40,721 nucleotides of DNA, from assembly GCA_016935765.1 (NCBI GenBank), contig JAFGQG010000027.1, positions 1-40,721 of the forward strand, in the 5' to 3' direction. Of this stretch, positions 24,178 to 32,830 are shown in pieces; positions within the stretch are counted from its first letter, which is position 1, and each line of letters starts with the position of its first letter. The stretch is from a bacterium. Lineage in GTDB: Bacteria; UBP14; UBA6098; JAFGQG01. The notes under the pieces are model-generated. The model made no database searches. It was not told where the DNA came from and saw nothing but the letters and a program-made list of their open reading frames with translations. A program made the position numbers and the translations under genes.

Positions 24178-25026
24178 ATGAACGATAAATTCAAAAATAA
24201 ATACCGCATACAATCAAACAGAATGCCCGGTTGGGATTATTCCGGGAACGGTTTTTATTTTATAACCATGGTCACCCAAAATCGTGAATGTAATTTGGGT
24301 GAAATCGTCGTAGAGACGCATGGCCATGCGTCTCTACAATTATCCGATTTCGGTAAAATCGTTGTTAATGAATGGAATAAATCATTTGAAATCCGCGATG
24401 AATTAAATTGTGATGAATATATAATTATGCCGAATCATTTGCATGCAATTATTGTATTAAAAAAAACGAAATATGATGATTCAAACGGTTTCTACAATTT
24501 GGATAATTCAAATGGTTTGGATAATGCACACGGTTTGGATAATGCACACGGTTTGGATAATGCACACGGTTTGGATAATGCACACGGTTTGGATAATACC
24601 CACGTAGAGACGCACGGCCGTGCGTCTCTACGTGCATCGTCATCATCGTCATCATCGTCGTCATCGTCATCATCGTCATCATCGTCATCATCGTCATCAT
24701 CATTGTCATCATCGTCGTCATCATCGGTACCATCGCAATCATCCGAATCCATACAACCACAATTATTTCGTAAACCAAAATCAATATCATCATTTATCGG
24801 TGGTTTTAAATCGGCGGTAAATTCAAAAATCGATGATTATATTGACGAACACAAATTGAACATCCCCAAATACAATCGAAATAATCATTTTTTTCAATCC
24901 AATTATCACGACCATATTATTCGGGATAGAAATGAATATAACAGAATAAAAAATTACATCATCAATAATCCATTAAATTGGAATGATGATAGATTTAATC
25001 CGTTAAACGTGGACAATGACCAATGA
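24178..25026 (+). CDS. REP-associated tyrosine transposase (RAYT, Y1/HUH family)
   Basis: A 282-residue Y1-transposase-type protein related to IS200/IS605 TnpA; such proteins cut and join single-stranded REP hairpins. The N-terminal block MPGWDYSGNGFYFITMVTQNREC (16-38) is standard for RAYTs. The HUH pair is His87-Leu-His89 in MPNHLHA. The likely nucleophile is Tyr260 in RIKNYIINNPLNW, after NYHDHIIRD. All catalytic residues are present. Two in-frame insertions are odd: residues 45-54 and 143-152 are encoded by REP palindromes (VETHG...ASL), and residues 113-184 by five GLDNAH units plus a long Ser tract. The stop codon overlaps the hsdR ATG (ATGA), so hsdR translation may depend on this gene. 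Confidence 0.85.
   Translation: MNDKFKNKYRIQSNRMPGWDYSGNGFYFITMVTQNRECNLGEIVVETHGHASLQLSDFGKIVVNEWNKSFEIRDELNCDEYIIMPNHLHAIIVLKKTKYDDSNGFYNLDNSNGLDNAHGLDNAHGLDNAHGLDNAHGLDNTHVETHGRASLRASSSSSSSSSSSSSSSSSSSSSSLSSSSSSSVPSQSSESIQPQLFRKPKSISSFIGGFKSAVNSKIDDYIDEHKLNIPKYNRNNHFFQSNYHDHIIRDRNEYNRIKNYIINNPLNWNDDRFNPLNVDNDQ
24310..24337. repeat. 28-bp perfect REP palindrome inside RAYT, copy B
   Basis: Perfect dyad of two 14-base arms beginning GTAGAGACGCATGG. It differs from copies A and C by a compensated pair of changes next to the centre (TGG/CCA instead of CGG/CCG), so pairing is preserved. It is read as VETHGHASLQ between strands of the transposase. Confidence 0.88.
24514..24603 (+). repeat. 18-bp tandem repeat, five units, in RAYT
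   Basis: Five units of GGTTTGGATAATGCACAC (four identical, the last ending ACCCAC) encode Gly-Leu-Asp-Asn-Ala-His. The last unit runs straight into REP copy C. Confidence 0.9.
24601..24634. repeat. 34-bp perfect REP palindrome inside RAYT, copy C
   Basis: The same 28-bp core as copy A, extended by CAC/GTG to a perfect 34-bp dyad with 17-base arms and no loop. It is read in frame as a THVETHG segment followed by RASLRA. Confidence 0.9.
24635..24727 (+). repeat. TCATCATCG-type microsatellite coding for serine
   Basis: About 93 bases of TCA, TCG and TCC-like triplets encode a nearly pure Ser tract in the transposase. On the opposite strand the same DNA would read as poly-Asp, which explains a spurious minus-strand frame there. 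Confidence 0.9.
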
Positions 25027-28000
25027 AAAAAATAACCGAATCACAAATTGAAGACCTCTGTATCCAATTACTTCAAGGATTGGGATACAATTACATCCAT
25101 GGATACGATATTGCCCCGGACAGTCCCCACCCCGAACGAGCCTCCTTCGAAGAAGTCATCCTCTGGGATAGATTACGAAATACCGCACAAAAAATTAATA
25201 ATTCGTTAGCACCAGCAGTAGTTGAAGATGCCCTAAAACAAGTGCAGCGAATTAATGCCCCGGACCTCGTTTCCAACAATGAAACCTTCCACCGCATGCT
25301 TACCGAGGGAATAAATGTCTCCTATCAGAAGGAGGGTAAAGAGCGCGGTGATCTGGTCTGGCTGATAGATTTCAAAAATCCCCGCAATAATGATTTCCTG
25401 GTTTGTAACCAATACACAGTAGTTGAAAACGACATAAACAAGCGCCCGGATGTGATAGTATTCATCAACGGCATACCCCTCGTGGTAATCGAATTGAAAA
25501 ACCCGGCAGATGAGAACGCTACTATCCATTCCGCATTCAAGCAAATACAAACCTACAAGAGTGCTATCCCTACCCTATTTAATTTTAATGCTTTTGCTGT
25601 GATTTCCGATGGTCTTGAAGCGCGAGCCGGCACCATCTCCTCCGGTTATTCAAGGTTCATGGCATGGAAATCGGTGGATGGTCGCAAGGAAGCATCGCCT
25701 CTGATCGGGCAGATGGAAACACTTATTAAGGGCATGCTGAATCCTGAAACCCTGTTAGACCTTATCAATCATTTCATAGTATTCGAAAAGAACAAGAAAG
25801 AAGACCTTAGTACGGGAATTACCACAATTGAAAATAAAAAGATCCTGGCTGGTTATCACCAGTATTACGCAGTGAACAAGGCTGTTGAATCTACTCTTCG
25901 CGCGGCTGCGATAACGGAGGAAGCCTTGATCGGAAGGGAAAGCCCGGGGGAATATGGATTACCGGATGTGAAGTCCCAACCGAGGGGGGACCGCCGTGGT
26001 GGAGTGGTCTGGCATACCCAGGGAAGCGGAAAATCACTATCAATGGTTTTTTATACCGGTAAGATCGTACAGAAGCTGAATAATCCTACTATCGTAATGA
26101 TAACCGACCGAAATGACCTTGACGACCAGCTTTTTGATACATTTGCGGCTTCCAAACAGCTATTACGGCAGGAACCTGTTCAAGCCGATAACCGGGAACA
26201 TCTAAAAAAATTACTAAAAGTAGCATCTGGGGGAATAGTCTTTACTACTATTCAAAAATTTCAGCCGGAAGAAGGCAATGTATATGAAAGGCTTTCTTCC
26301 AGGAAAAACATAGTGGTAATCGCTGATGAAGCGCATCGCACCCAATATGGATTTAAGGCAAAGACCATGGATGACCTGGATGAAAACGGAAATATAGTGG
26401 GTAAGAAAACAGTTTATGGTTTTGCTAAGTATATGAGAGACGCCCTTCCCAATGCCACTTATTTAGGCTTCACTGGTACCCCGGTCGAAAAGACGGACAA
26501 GAACACACCAGCAGTTTTTGGCAACTACATCGATGTTTACGATATTGCACAGGCTGTGGAAGATGGCGCAACTGTGCGTATTTATTATGAAAGCCGCCTG
26601 GCAAAGATACTATTAAGCGAGGAAGGAAAAAGACTGGTCGAAGAATTGGATGAGGAGTTGAAAGGTGATGATCTTTCCGAAACCCAGAAAGCCAAAGCAA
26701 AATGGACGCAGCTCGAAGCCTTGGTGGGAAGTGAAGACCGGCTGAAAAAAATAGCTGAGGATATAATTTATCATTTTGAGCAGCGGCAGGAAGTATTCGA
26801 GGGGAAAGGAATTATAGTAGCAATGTCCCGTCGAATCGCAGTGGAATTGTATGATGAGATCATTAAACTTCGCCCTGAATGGCATAGCGATGATTTGAGT
26901 AAAGGGGTTGTTAAAGTAGTTATGACCGCGGCTTCATCAGATGGACCAAAGCTGGCAAAGCATCACACAACTAAGGAGCAGCGTCGCGGTTTGGCTGAAC
27001 GTATGAAAGACCCTCAGGATGAAATGAAGCTGGTGATAGTCAGAGATATGTGGCTTACCGGTTTTGATGTGCCTTCCCTGCATACCATGTATATCGATAA
27101 GCCCATGCAAGGCCACAATCTTATGCAGGCTATCGCCCGGGTTAACAGGGTTTACAAGGATAAGCCGGGTGGTTTGATCGTTGACTACCTGGGAATCGCT
27201 TCGGATCTGAAAAAAGCGCTCTCATTTTATTCTGACAGCGGTGGGAAAGGCGATCCCACTATCACTCAGGAAAAAGCAGTGCAAATTATGCTGGAAAAAC
27301 TTGAAGTGGTTTCAGCAATGTATCATAATTTCGAATATGAAGCTTATTTCACCGCAGGTACTTCCCATAAGTTAGCCCTTATTCTGGCAGCTGAAGAACA
27401 CATACTGGGGTTGGACAATGGCAAAAAGAGATATATCGATGAGGTTACTGCGCTATCACGCGCCTTTGCTATTGCCATTCCTCACGAACAAGCTCTTGAT
27501 GTAAAAGAAGAAGTAGCATTTTTCCAGGCGGTTAAAGCCAGATTGATAAAATTTGAAACTTCCGGTCCCGGCAAAACAAATGAAGAATTGGAGACTGCAA
27601 TTCGACAGGTAGTAGATAAGGCACTTGTAACTGAAAAAGTAATCGATCTCTTTGATGCTGCTGGAATAAAAAAGCCGGATATTTCGATTCTTTCGGAAGA
27701 ATTCCTTCTGGAAGTTAAGGGTATGAAACACAAGAACATAGCCTTGGAAGTCCTTAAAAAACTTCTTAATGATGAGATAAGGTCCCGAGCAAGAATGAAT
27801 TTGATTCAAAGTAAAACACTTATGGAAATGTTAGAAAGTTCCATAAAGAGGTATCACACCAAAATAATCACTGCTGCAGAATTCATCGACGAATTGATTA
27901 AGTTAGGCAAAGATATAAAAGAGATGGATAAGCAGCCGGAAGAAATGGGATTATCCATACATGAATATGCTTTTTACACCGCCATTGCGAACAATAAAAG

Positions 28001-28238
28001 TGCCCGTGAATTAATGCAAAAAGAAACCCTTCGTGAATTAGCAATTGTGCTTTTTGAGAAAGTGAAGAAAAATGCCACAATCGATTGGACCATAAAAGAG
28101 AGTGTAAAGGCAAAGTTAAAGGTTATAGTGAAGAGGACATTACGGAAATATGGTTATCCGCCAGATATGCAGAAATTAGCTACTGAAACAGTCTTAAAAC
28201 AGGCTGAGTTAATTGCTAATGAAATGACGAATAATTAA
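25023..28238 (+). CDS. hsdR: Type I restriction enzyme endonuclease/translocase subunit HsdR
   Basis: A 1071-residue HsdR, normal length. The N-terminal nuclease domain has the PD-(D/E)xK layout in RPDVIVFINGIPLVVIELK (about 142-160). The SF2 translocase follows: Walker A TQGSGKS (about 331-337), VMITDRNDLDDQLF, DEAH near 435-438, and GFTGTPVEKTD (about 481-491); the second RecA domain has FDVPSLHTMYIDKPM and QAIARVNRVY. The C-terminal helical region (about 800-1071) binds the methylase core. The product would cut unmodified DNA far from the recognition site after ATP-driven translocation, provided a working HsdS is available. No ribosome site is visible before the ATG; it overlaps the RAYT stop as ATGA, pointing to translational coupling. 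Confidence 0.97.
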   Translation: MKKITESQIEDLCIQLLQGLGYNYIHGYDIAPDSPHPERASFEEVILWDRLRNTAQKINNSLAPAVVEDALKQVQRINAPDLVSNNETFHRMLTEGINVSYQKEGKERGDLVWLIDFKNPRNNDFLVCNQYTVVENDINKRPDVIVFINGIPLVVIELKNPADENATIHSAFKQIQTYKSAIPTLFNFNAFAVISDGLEARAGTISSGYSRFMAWKSVDGRKEASPLIGQMETLIKGMLNPETLLDLINHFIVFEKNKKEDLSTGITTIENKKILAGYHQYYAVNKAVESTLRAAAITEEALIGRESPGEYGLPDVKSQPRGDRRGGVVWHTQGSGKSLSMVFYTGKIVQKLNNPTIVMITDRNDLDDQLFDTFAASKQLLRQEPVQADNREHLKKLLKVASGGIVFTTIQKFQPEEGNVYERLSSRKNIVVIADEAHRTQYGFKAKTMDDLDENGNIVGKKTVYGFAKYMRDALPNATYLGFTGTPVEKTDKNTPAVFGNYIDVYDIAQAVEDGATVRIYYESRLAKILLSEEGKRLVEELDEELKGDDLSETQKAKAKWTQLEALVGSEDRLKKIAEDIIYHFEQRQEVFEGKGIIVAMSRRIAVELYDEIIKLRPEWHSDDLSKGVVKVVMTAASSDGPKLAKHHTTKEQRRGLAERMKDPQDEMKLVIVRDMWLTGFDVPSLHTMYIDKPMQGHNLMQAIARVNRVYKDKPGGLIVDYLGIASDLKKALSFYSDSGGKGDPTITQEKAVQIMLEKLEVVSAMYHNFEYEAYFTAGTSHKLALILAAEEHILGLDNGKKRYIDEVTALSRAFAIAIPHEQALDVKEEVAFFQAVKARLIKFETSGPGKTNEELETAIRQVVDKALVTEKVIDLFDAAGIKKPDISILSEEFLLEVKGMKHKNIALEVLKKLLNDEIRSRARMNLIQSKTLMEMLESSIKRYHTKIITAAEFIDELIKLGKDIKEMDKQPEEMGLSIHEYAFYTAIANNKSARELMQKETLRELAIVLFEKVKKNATIDWTIKESVKAKLKVIVKRTLRKYGYPPDMQKLATETVLKQAELIANEMTNN

Positions 28239-28350
28239 AAGGCATATAATAAATTGCATCTAACCAGAGTTTCCACCTTGACAACAATGTTATTTTATGG
28301 TAAACTAATTTTGCGAAATATGAGAGATTTAATGTCAGTAATAAGAGCAG

Positions 28351-29133
28351 CTAAATCCCAACCTTCCCCCCAACCAATCTCCTAAAATTCATCTCCACAA
28401 TCTCGATGATTCTCTCAGGTGTTGTCTTCCTGACTGCGGCAACCTTTTCGATAACTTTAAGTATCAGCGCCGGCATCCCCGGTTCTCCCCGCATCCATTT
28501 CCAACCGCCCGGGTTATCCGTTTCCGTGAGCAGTAAACCCTCAGGGAGCTCTGCCGCGATTTTCTGAACACGCTGCGACTGTAATACCTGGACTCCCACC
28601 GTGAAGTAATAACCAGCCTCCACCATCTGCCTGAAAACATCCAACGGTCCCGAATACCAGTGTATGATAACCTTCTTTAGATTGTGTTTCCTGAGAATAT
28701 CACGGACCTCCCTCTCAGCGCCCTTTGTATGAACGTTTATTATTTTGTCCTGTCTCTTTGCCGCCCTGAGAAAATATTCGAAAATCTCCATCTGAAATTG
28801 ATGCAATGTTTTGTCCTTGACATAATAAAAATCGAGTCCGATCTCCCCAAGCATCGGGCTCTCGTCAATATAGGGCTTCAACTCGCCCAGCCGGTCGGAG
28901 TAAAGGCGCGCGTTCCACGGGTGTATTCCAAAGATGGGTAGTACCCGATCGCTTTTCTTCGCGATCTCAAGGTTCCGCTGATAGGATGGAATATCCATGG
29001 AGCAGCTTACCGTGTAGATCTTGTGAGAGCTTATCTCATCCACGGCTTTGTCCAACTCCCCTTCGTATCCATCCAGATGCGAGTGCGCGTCTATCAAAAC
29101 GGCTTTACTCAAATCTAAAGCTTTGTGCTGCAT
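28351..29133 (-). CDS. TatD-family metal-dependent hydrolase
   Basis: A 260-residue TIM-barrel hydrolase. Metal ligands are visible in DAHSHLD, GEIGLDFY, INVHTKG, IIHWYSG and TETDNPGG, the usual TatD positions, although the fourth motif reads HWYSG rather than HSFSG and the last ETDNPGG rather than ETDxP(Y/F), so substrate may differ from classical TatD DNases. It is distinct from the TatD domain fused to RsmA at 13428. Its start lies 29 bases inside the lipoprotein gene, giving an overlapping trio with the diguanylate cyclase. Confidence 0.88.
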   Translation of the reverse strand: MQHKALDLSKAVLIDAHSHLDGYEGELDKAVDEISSHKIYTVSCSMDIPSYQRNLEIAKKSDRVLPIFGIHPWNARLYSDRLGELKPYIDESPMLGEIGLDFYYVKDKTLHQFQMEIFEYFLRAAKRQDKIINVHTKGAEREVRDILRKHNLKKVIIHWYSGPLDVFRQMVEAGYYFTVGVQVLQSQRVQKIAAELPEGLLLTETDNPGGWKWMRGEPGMPALILKVIEKVAAVRKTTPERIIEIVEMNFRRLVGGKVGI

Positions 29134-29641
29134 TATTGAAATAACCTTTATACGCTGGAAATTTTTCTGTTTCGCACGTGCATGATAGGAAATATCCCTT
29201 CTTGCCCTCGACCAAAAAGTATGCGAGAATTGTCAGAGGATATCCCTCGAACGTGTAGTGCCATACAGCATATTTAGCTTTCTCCTTGCCTATCATAACA
29301 TCTTCTTCTGTTTCAACTTCCAGGTCCGGGCTTTCTTCCCTGGAATTAGCGAGCACGTCGGTATAGTATTGATAAAGTGTCGGCTTATCCAGCAGTTTCT
29401 CCGCGGAAACGCTGATGTATTCGGCAAACATATCATCGTCATTTTCGTAGGGACTGACTGCATCGATGATAACCTGCCCATAGTATTCGGTCATCTCCGT
29501 CTCCCAATCGGTTGGAAATATCATTGAGAATTCATATTCCTCGTTATAGTACCTGCCAGGTTCGGGAACATTGCAACTCATTATCAAAAAAATAAATATA
29601 ACTGTAATAAGTACTGATAAACATAATATTTTAGAATTCAT
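29105..29641 (-). CDS. PsbP-like/DUF1795-type lipoprotein
   Basis: A 178-residue lipoprotein with a signal ending FLIMSC (lipidated Cys about residue 23). The mature domain has the PsbP/DUF1795 look: YNEEYEFSMIFPTDWE near the start, a central EDVMIGKEKAKYAVWHYTFEG strand set, and a final YKGYFNNAAQSFRFE, the usual closing helix and strand of this fold. These are envelope proteins of unclear function. The ATG shares base 29641 with the end of the diguanylate cyclase gene, and the TatD-like gene starts inside this one. Confidence 0.78.
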   Translation of the reverse strand: MNSKILCLSVLITVIFIFLIMSCNVPEPGRYYNEEYEFSMIFPTDWETEMTEYYGQVIIDAVSPYENDDDMFAEYISVSAEKLLDKPTLYQYYTDVLANSREESPDLEVETEEDVMIGKEKAKYAVWHYTFEGYPLTILAYFLVEGKKGYFLSCTCETEKFPAYKGYFNNAAQSFRFE

Positions 29642-30522
29642 CAGTCTGCCTTTACTTTCAAATTATTGAGTCCGCCATTATTTTCCCCATCATGGTATCT
29701 AAACTCTATCCGGTTTTTACCGCTCTTTTTTGCCACGTACATCAGGTTGTCTGCTTCCTTTACCATGCTATTAACTGACGCAGGCGGTTTACTAAAGGTT
29801 ACTACACCTATACTAACAGTAAATTTATAACTGCTCTTGTTTATTTCATCTGTCATAAACTCATGCAATCTGGTAAATATAGTTTTTGCTTCTGCAAAGG
29901 CCGTTCCGGGTAGGAGGATTACGAATTCGTCTCCACCCAACCTTGCTACGACATCCTGACTCCTGATATGCTCTTTCACCGCTTTAGTAAACACTTTCAA
30001 CGCTTCGTTACCTTTCTGGTGACCAAATTCATCGTTGATATCCTTAAAATTATCCAGGTCCAGATAACCGATCGTTAAGGGCTGCTCAAACTCTAACGCA
30101 TCATTGATCTTCTCTTTTGCTATTGCGTAAAAAGCCCTTATGTTCGATACTCCCGTTAAGAAATCCGTCCGGGAGATTTTTTTCTCCGTATCCAGGGCAA
30201 CTTTAAGCCTGTGCAGAAGGAGTGTTACTATTATGAAAAACCCGAATCTCACCATCGCGTTCCAGATAGGGATCAACGGATGTTCATACTCATGCTCGGA
30301 TAATATATCAGCGGTAAACCAGGCGCAGGTACTCATTAATGAAAACACAATACCAGATGACTTACTCAGAGTCCACGTAATAAACCCGATAGGCAGAATA
30401 TAGAAAATGGAGAAACTTATCCAATACCCTGTGATATAGTCCAGTACACCGATACTGAGAACGAGTAATACGCCTATGAAGACCGTCAGAATCTGAGACT
30501 GTTTCAAAAACCAATTTAACAT
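29641..30522 (-). CDS. Membrane diguanylate cyclase (GGDEF)
   Basis: A 293-residue c-di-GMP synthase. The first 105 residues form about four membrane helices (around 11-30, 34-52, 56-72 and 88-105), a MASE-like sensor. The cyclase domain (about 115-285) has RTDFLTGVSNIRAFY, the metal-binding LDLDNFKDIND and an intact active-site loop GGDEF at 196-200. The inhibitory I-site is present as RSQD (187-190), five residues before GGDEF, so product inhibition is expected. It could supply the c-di-GMP that the HD-GYP proteins at 35338-37655 would degrade. Confidence 0.93.
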   Translation of the reverse strand: MLNWFLKQSQILTVFIGVLLVLSIGVLDYITGYWISFSIFYILPIGFITWTLSKSSGIVFSLMSTCAWFTADILSEHEYEHPLIPIWNAMVRFGFFIIVTLLLHRLKVALDTEKKISRTDFLTGVSNIRAFYAIAKEKINDALEFEQPLTIGYLDLDNFKDINDEFGHQKGNEALKVFTKAVKEHIRSQDVVARLGGDEFVILLPGTAFAEAKTIFTRLHEFMTDEINKSSYKFTVSIGVVTFSKPPASVNSMVKEADNLMYVAKKSGKNRIEFRYHDGENNGGLNNLKVKAD

Positions 30523-30689
30523 GTTCTACCGATTACCAATACCTTGATTTGTATTATCTATCACTGTACTCTGTCCTATCTTTCACTTCACTAATCTTCA
30601 ATCGCTATTAATTATTCACTTCTCTCCCTATCTGTGTAATCATCTCTCATCTGTGTAATCTGTGTATGTTTTTTCTTACCAGTTATTTT

Positions 30690-32738
30690 TTACTCAAACG
30701 GTTTATTCAGCTCTTCCGTTCCCGCCAAAACGAACCTTCCGTCCCTGATGATGTCAATTCTCTCCCCATCGCCGGTTACCGCGGCAATGAATTCGATCGA
30801 TTCGTAGGGGATGGTGATATCGATATGTTTCGATGTATATGCGTCCTGAATATTCGTTTTCCTCAATTTCGTCTTTTCGTTTTCCCGCGCGGTCACTTCT
30901 TTATTGTCTATTACGTTGAATACCGGCTTATCTTCTTCGAATCCGAAGCACGTATCCCCGATCGCCAGGTGCGGTCCCATCTTTTCTATTATAAGCACAG
31001 GCAGCACATCTAAAATATTGTGTTTTCTCGAAATCACGTAAGCAAGCGTGTTTGTTCCGATAGCGAATTCTCCCATGGGGAGAGTTTTGTGCGGGAATAA
31101 CAAATTCTCCTCGATGTATTTCCTATTGTCTTCGTCATTTTCGAAGTTTTTGCAATTGTAATCCTTTACGAACCCGTCTTCGAAAGTTATCTCCAAATCC
31201 TGGAATTTCAAACCGCTCAGGTAGGCTTCCTCGACCTGGTAAACGCCGTTCGTTCCTGCCAGTTTGGGGGTTGTGAACACTTCACCAACAGGAATATTGA
31301 CGTCCGCTCCGCAATTCACGAAGTTGGTCTCCTTGTCCGGGTCGTTTAACTTCTGCAGATTGACTTTCAGGTCGGTCCGGTTATCCCCTTTGCCCTTCAC
31401 GTGAACGTACGTTGCAAGGTCGAGAGCGTCGATAATGTTCTTCTGGTAGCCTTCGTAAAGTTCGGAATCAAGCATATTAACACGGAGAATATCCTCAAAG
31501 ACCTCCTCGAAGTTATCCCCGATCTCCGGCGATGGAAACGATATCGCGGTAAAGCTCCATTCCTCCCTGGGCGCATATTTGTTGAAAGTCTTCATGATGT
31601 TACTCTGGTGAACCTGGTACAATTTCTGCTGTTCCGGAGAGAATTTCAGGTTCTCCTTTTTATTTTCAGGATTGAACGGCGGTTCTCCAAAATTTCCAAA
31701 GTGTATGACTCCCGAAAAAGTACCCAGAATATCCTTGCACTCTTCAAAGGCATCCTCCTGGTTCTTCTCCACAAGAGCGGTGTAGGCTTCATCGAGGTAT
31801 AAAGCCGCTTCGAAGCGATAATCATAATTGTACTGCTTGTTGACTTTCGTGGAGCTGGTATCACTTACAACCGGTATCAGGTTCAATTCCTTCAAATCTT
31901 CAAATAACTGCTTCGCCAGCCTTTCCTGCCCGATGTTATAGACAACTTTAACCGTGGTCTTCTTCGTTATGTCCTTGTTGTCCCGCTTGAAGCCATTTAG
32001 ATACGCTTTCGCGACCTGCTTGGTCAGCGTCTTCAGTTTCTGCTCCGGATATTCCCTCATGAACTTCGCTATCTTTATCTCGTTTTCCGTAATATTGCTC
32101 CCGTATTTGAATAAGTACCGCAGATCTTTCAAATCCGAATACTCAACTATCTCCCTGAAGTACTGGAACTCCTTTCCAAACCTCTCCTTGATGGCTAATA
32201 TATTCTCTTCCAGTCGGTCCTTCCGCCTTATACTCGTAATTATCGACTTTAGCTCATCATAATTTATCTCGTTTTCCCTGATGTATTCGAACACATCGAT
32301 GAAAAGCTGGTTGAATTCTTCCATCTTGAAAACCTTGTGCATGTACGCGTATGAGATATAGTTGCGGTAATATTTGAAGAAAACAGACATTAGCTGTCCA
32401 TACTTATCCCCGAAAATCCTAACACAATTAGCAGGATCCACGTACGATTCGCCATAATTTTCCGGTATGACATCTTCATAAAACTCCTTATTTTCTTCCC
32501 AGAGTTCATCAAAATCCGCGCTTTGAAAATACTGGTCATCGACCTTGTTTTCGAAATCCGCCATTTTCAGGATGAATGCACCGGTATAGTTGAAGAATTT
32601 ATAGTATTCCTTCTTATCACCGGCTTCATCAAAGTCCTTCGTGAAATCGCAGATCTCTTTTATCTTCGTCAGTGTTTCGGGATAGCTGTCTTTGACCTTT
32701 TCGTTGTATTCGCGGTAAAAAGCCTTTAAATCGAACAT
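30690..32738 (-). CDS. Aminopeptidase, M29 family, with N-terminal extension
   Basis: A 682-residue protein. The C-terminal 400 residues or so match the M29 (AmpS/thermophilic aminopeptidase) metallopeptidases: VKVVYNIGQERLA, NIPVGEVFTTP (with a metal-binding Glu), LPMGEFAIGTN, ISRKHN and MGPHLAIGDTCFG, the last providing His and Asp ligands. The family removes N-terminal residues from peptides in the cytoplasm. The first 250 residues or so are charged and helical, absent from the short 410-residue members but present in a long subfamily. No signal peptide. It has its own promoter at 32784-32812 and looks monocistronic. Confidence 0.88.
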   Translation of the reverse strand: MFDLKAFYREYNEKVKDSYPETLTKIKEICDFTKDFDEAGDKKEYYKFFNYTGAFILKMADFENKVDDQYFQSADFDELWEENKEFYEDVIPENYGESYVDPANCVRIFGDKYGQLMSVFFKYYRNYISYAYMHKVFKMEEFNQLFIDVFEYIRENEINYDELKSIITSIRRKDRLEENILAIKERFGKEFQYFREIVEYSDLKDLRYLFKYGSNITENEIKIAKFMREYPEQKLKTLTKQVAKAYLNGFKRDNKDITKKTTVKVVYNIGQERLAKQLFEDLKELNLIPVVSDTSSTKVNKQYNYDYRFEAALYLDEAYTALVEKNQEDAFEECKDILGTFSGVIHFGNFGEPPFNPENKKENLKFSPEQQKLYQVHQSNIMKTFNKYAPREEWSFTAISFPSPEIGDNFEEVFEDILRVNMLDSELYEGYQKNIIDALDLATYVHVKGKGDNRTDLKVNLQKLNDPDKETNFVNCGADVNIPVGEVFTTPKLAGTNGVYQVEEAYLSGLKFQDLEITFEDGFVKDYNCKNFENDEDNRKYIEENLLFPHKTLPMGEFAIGTNTLAYVISRKHNILDVLPVLIIEKMGPHLAIGDTCFGFEEDKPVFNVIDNKEVTARENEKTKLRKTNIQDAYTSKHIDITIPYESIEFIAAVTGDGERIDIIRDGRFVLAGTEELNKPFE

Positions 32739-32783
32739 TGTAACTCCTTAGATTTGGTTTTAGTATTAATAGTATTATATTTG

Positions 32784-32812
32784 ATAATATATGATAACCT
32801 TCACAATGTCAA
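32784..32812 (-). promoter_or_regulatory. Promoter of the M29 aminopeptidase
   Basis: On the minus strand, TTGACA (32807-32812), 17 bases, TATTAT (32784-32789): 11 of 12 consensus bases, with the start codon 45 bases downstream at 32738. Confidence 0.65.
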
Positions 32813-32830
32813 TTTATATTTCGGCTCCGA

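Noticed and set aside
23670..24188. 172-codon frame after hsdS as a complete gene
   Set aside because: It lacks the N-terminal block and catalytic Tyr of RAYTs, and its first third is translated REP repeats; better read as a decayed copy.
24514..24634. CRISPR-like look of regularly repeated units
   Set aside because: Units are contiguous 18-mers without spacers and are in frame with a transposase; there are no cas genes.
24449..24793. Minus-strand frames rich in Asp or Met-Thr opposite the RAYT gene
   Set aside because: They are the reverse reading of the serine microsatellite and the tandem repeat; no start signals or known domains.
28278..28306. Plus-strand TTGACA with TAAACT after hsdR
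   Set aside because: The -10 is only 4 of 6 and no plus-strand gene follows; it would be antisense to the TatD-like gene.
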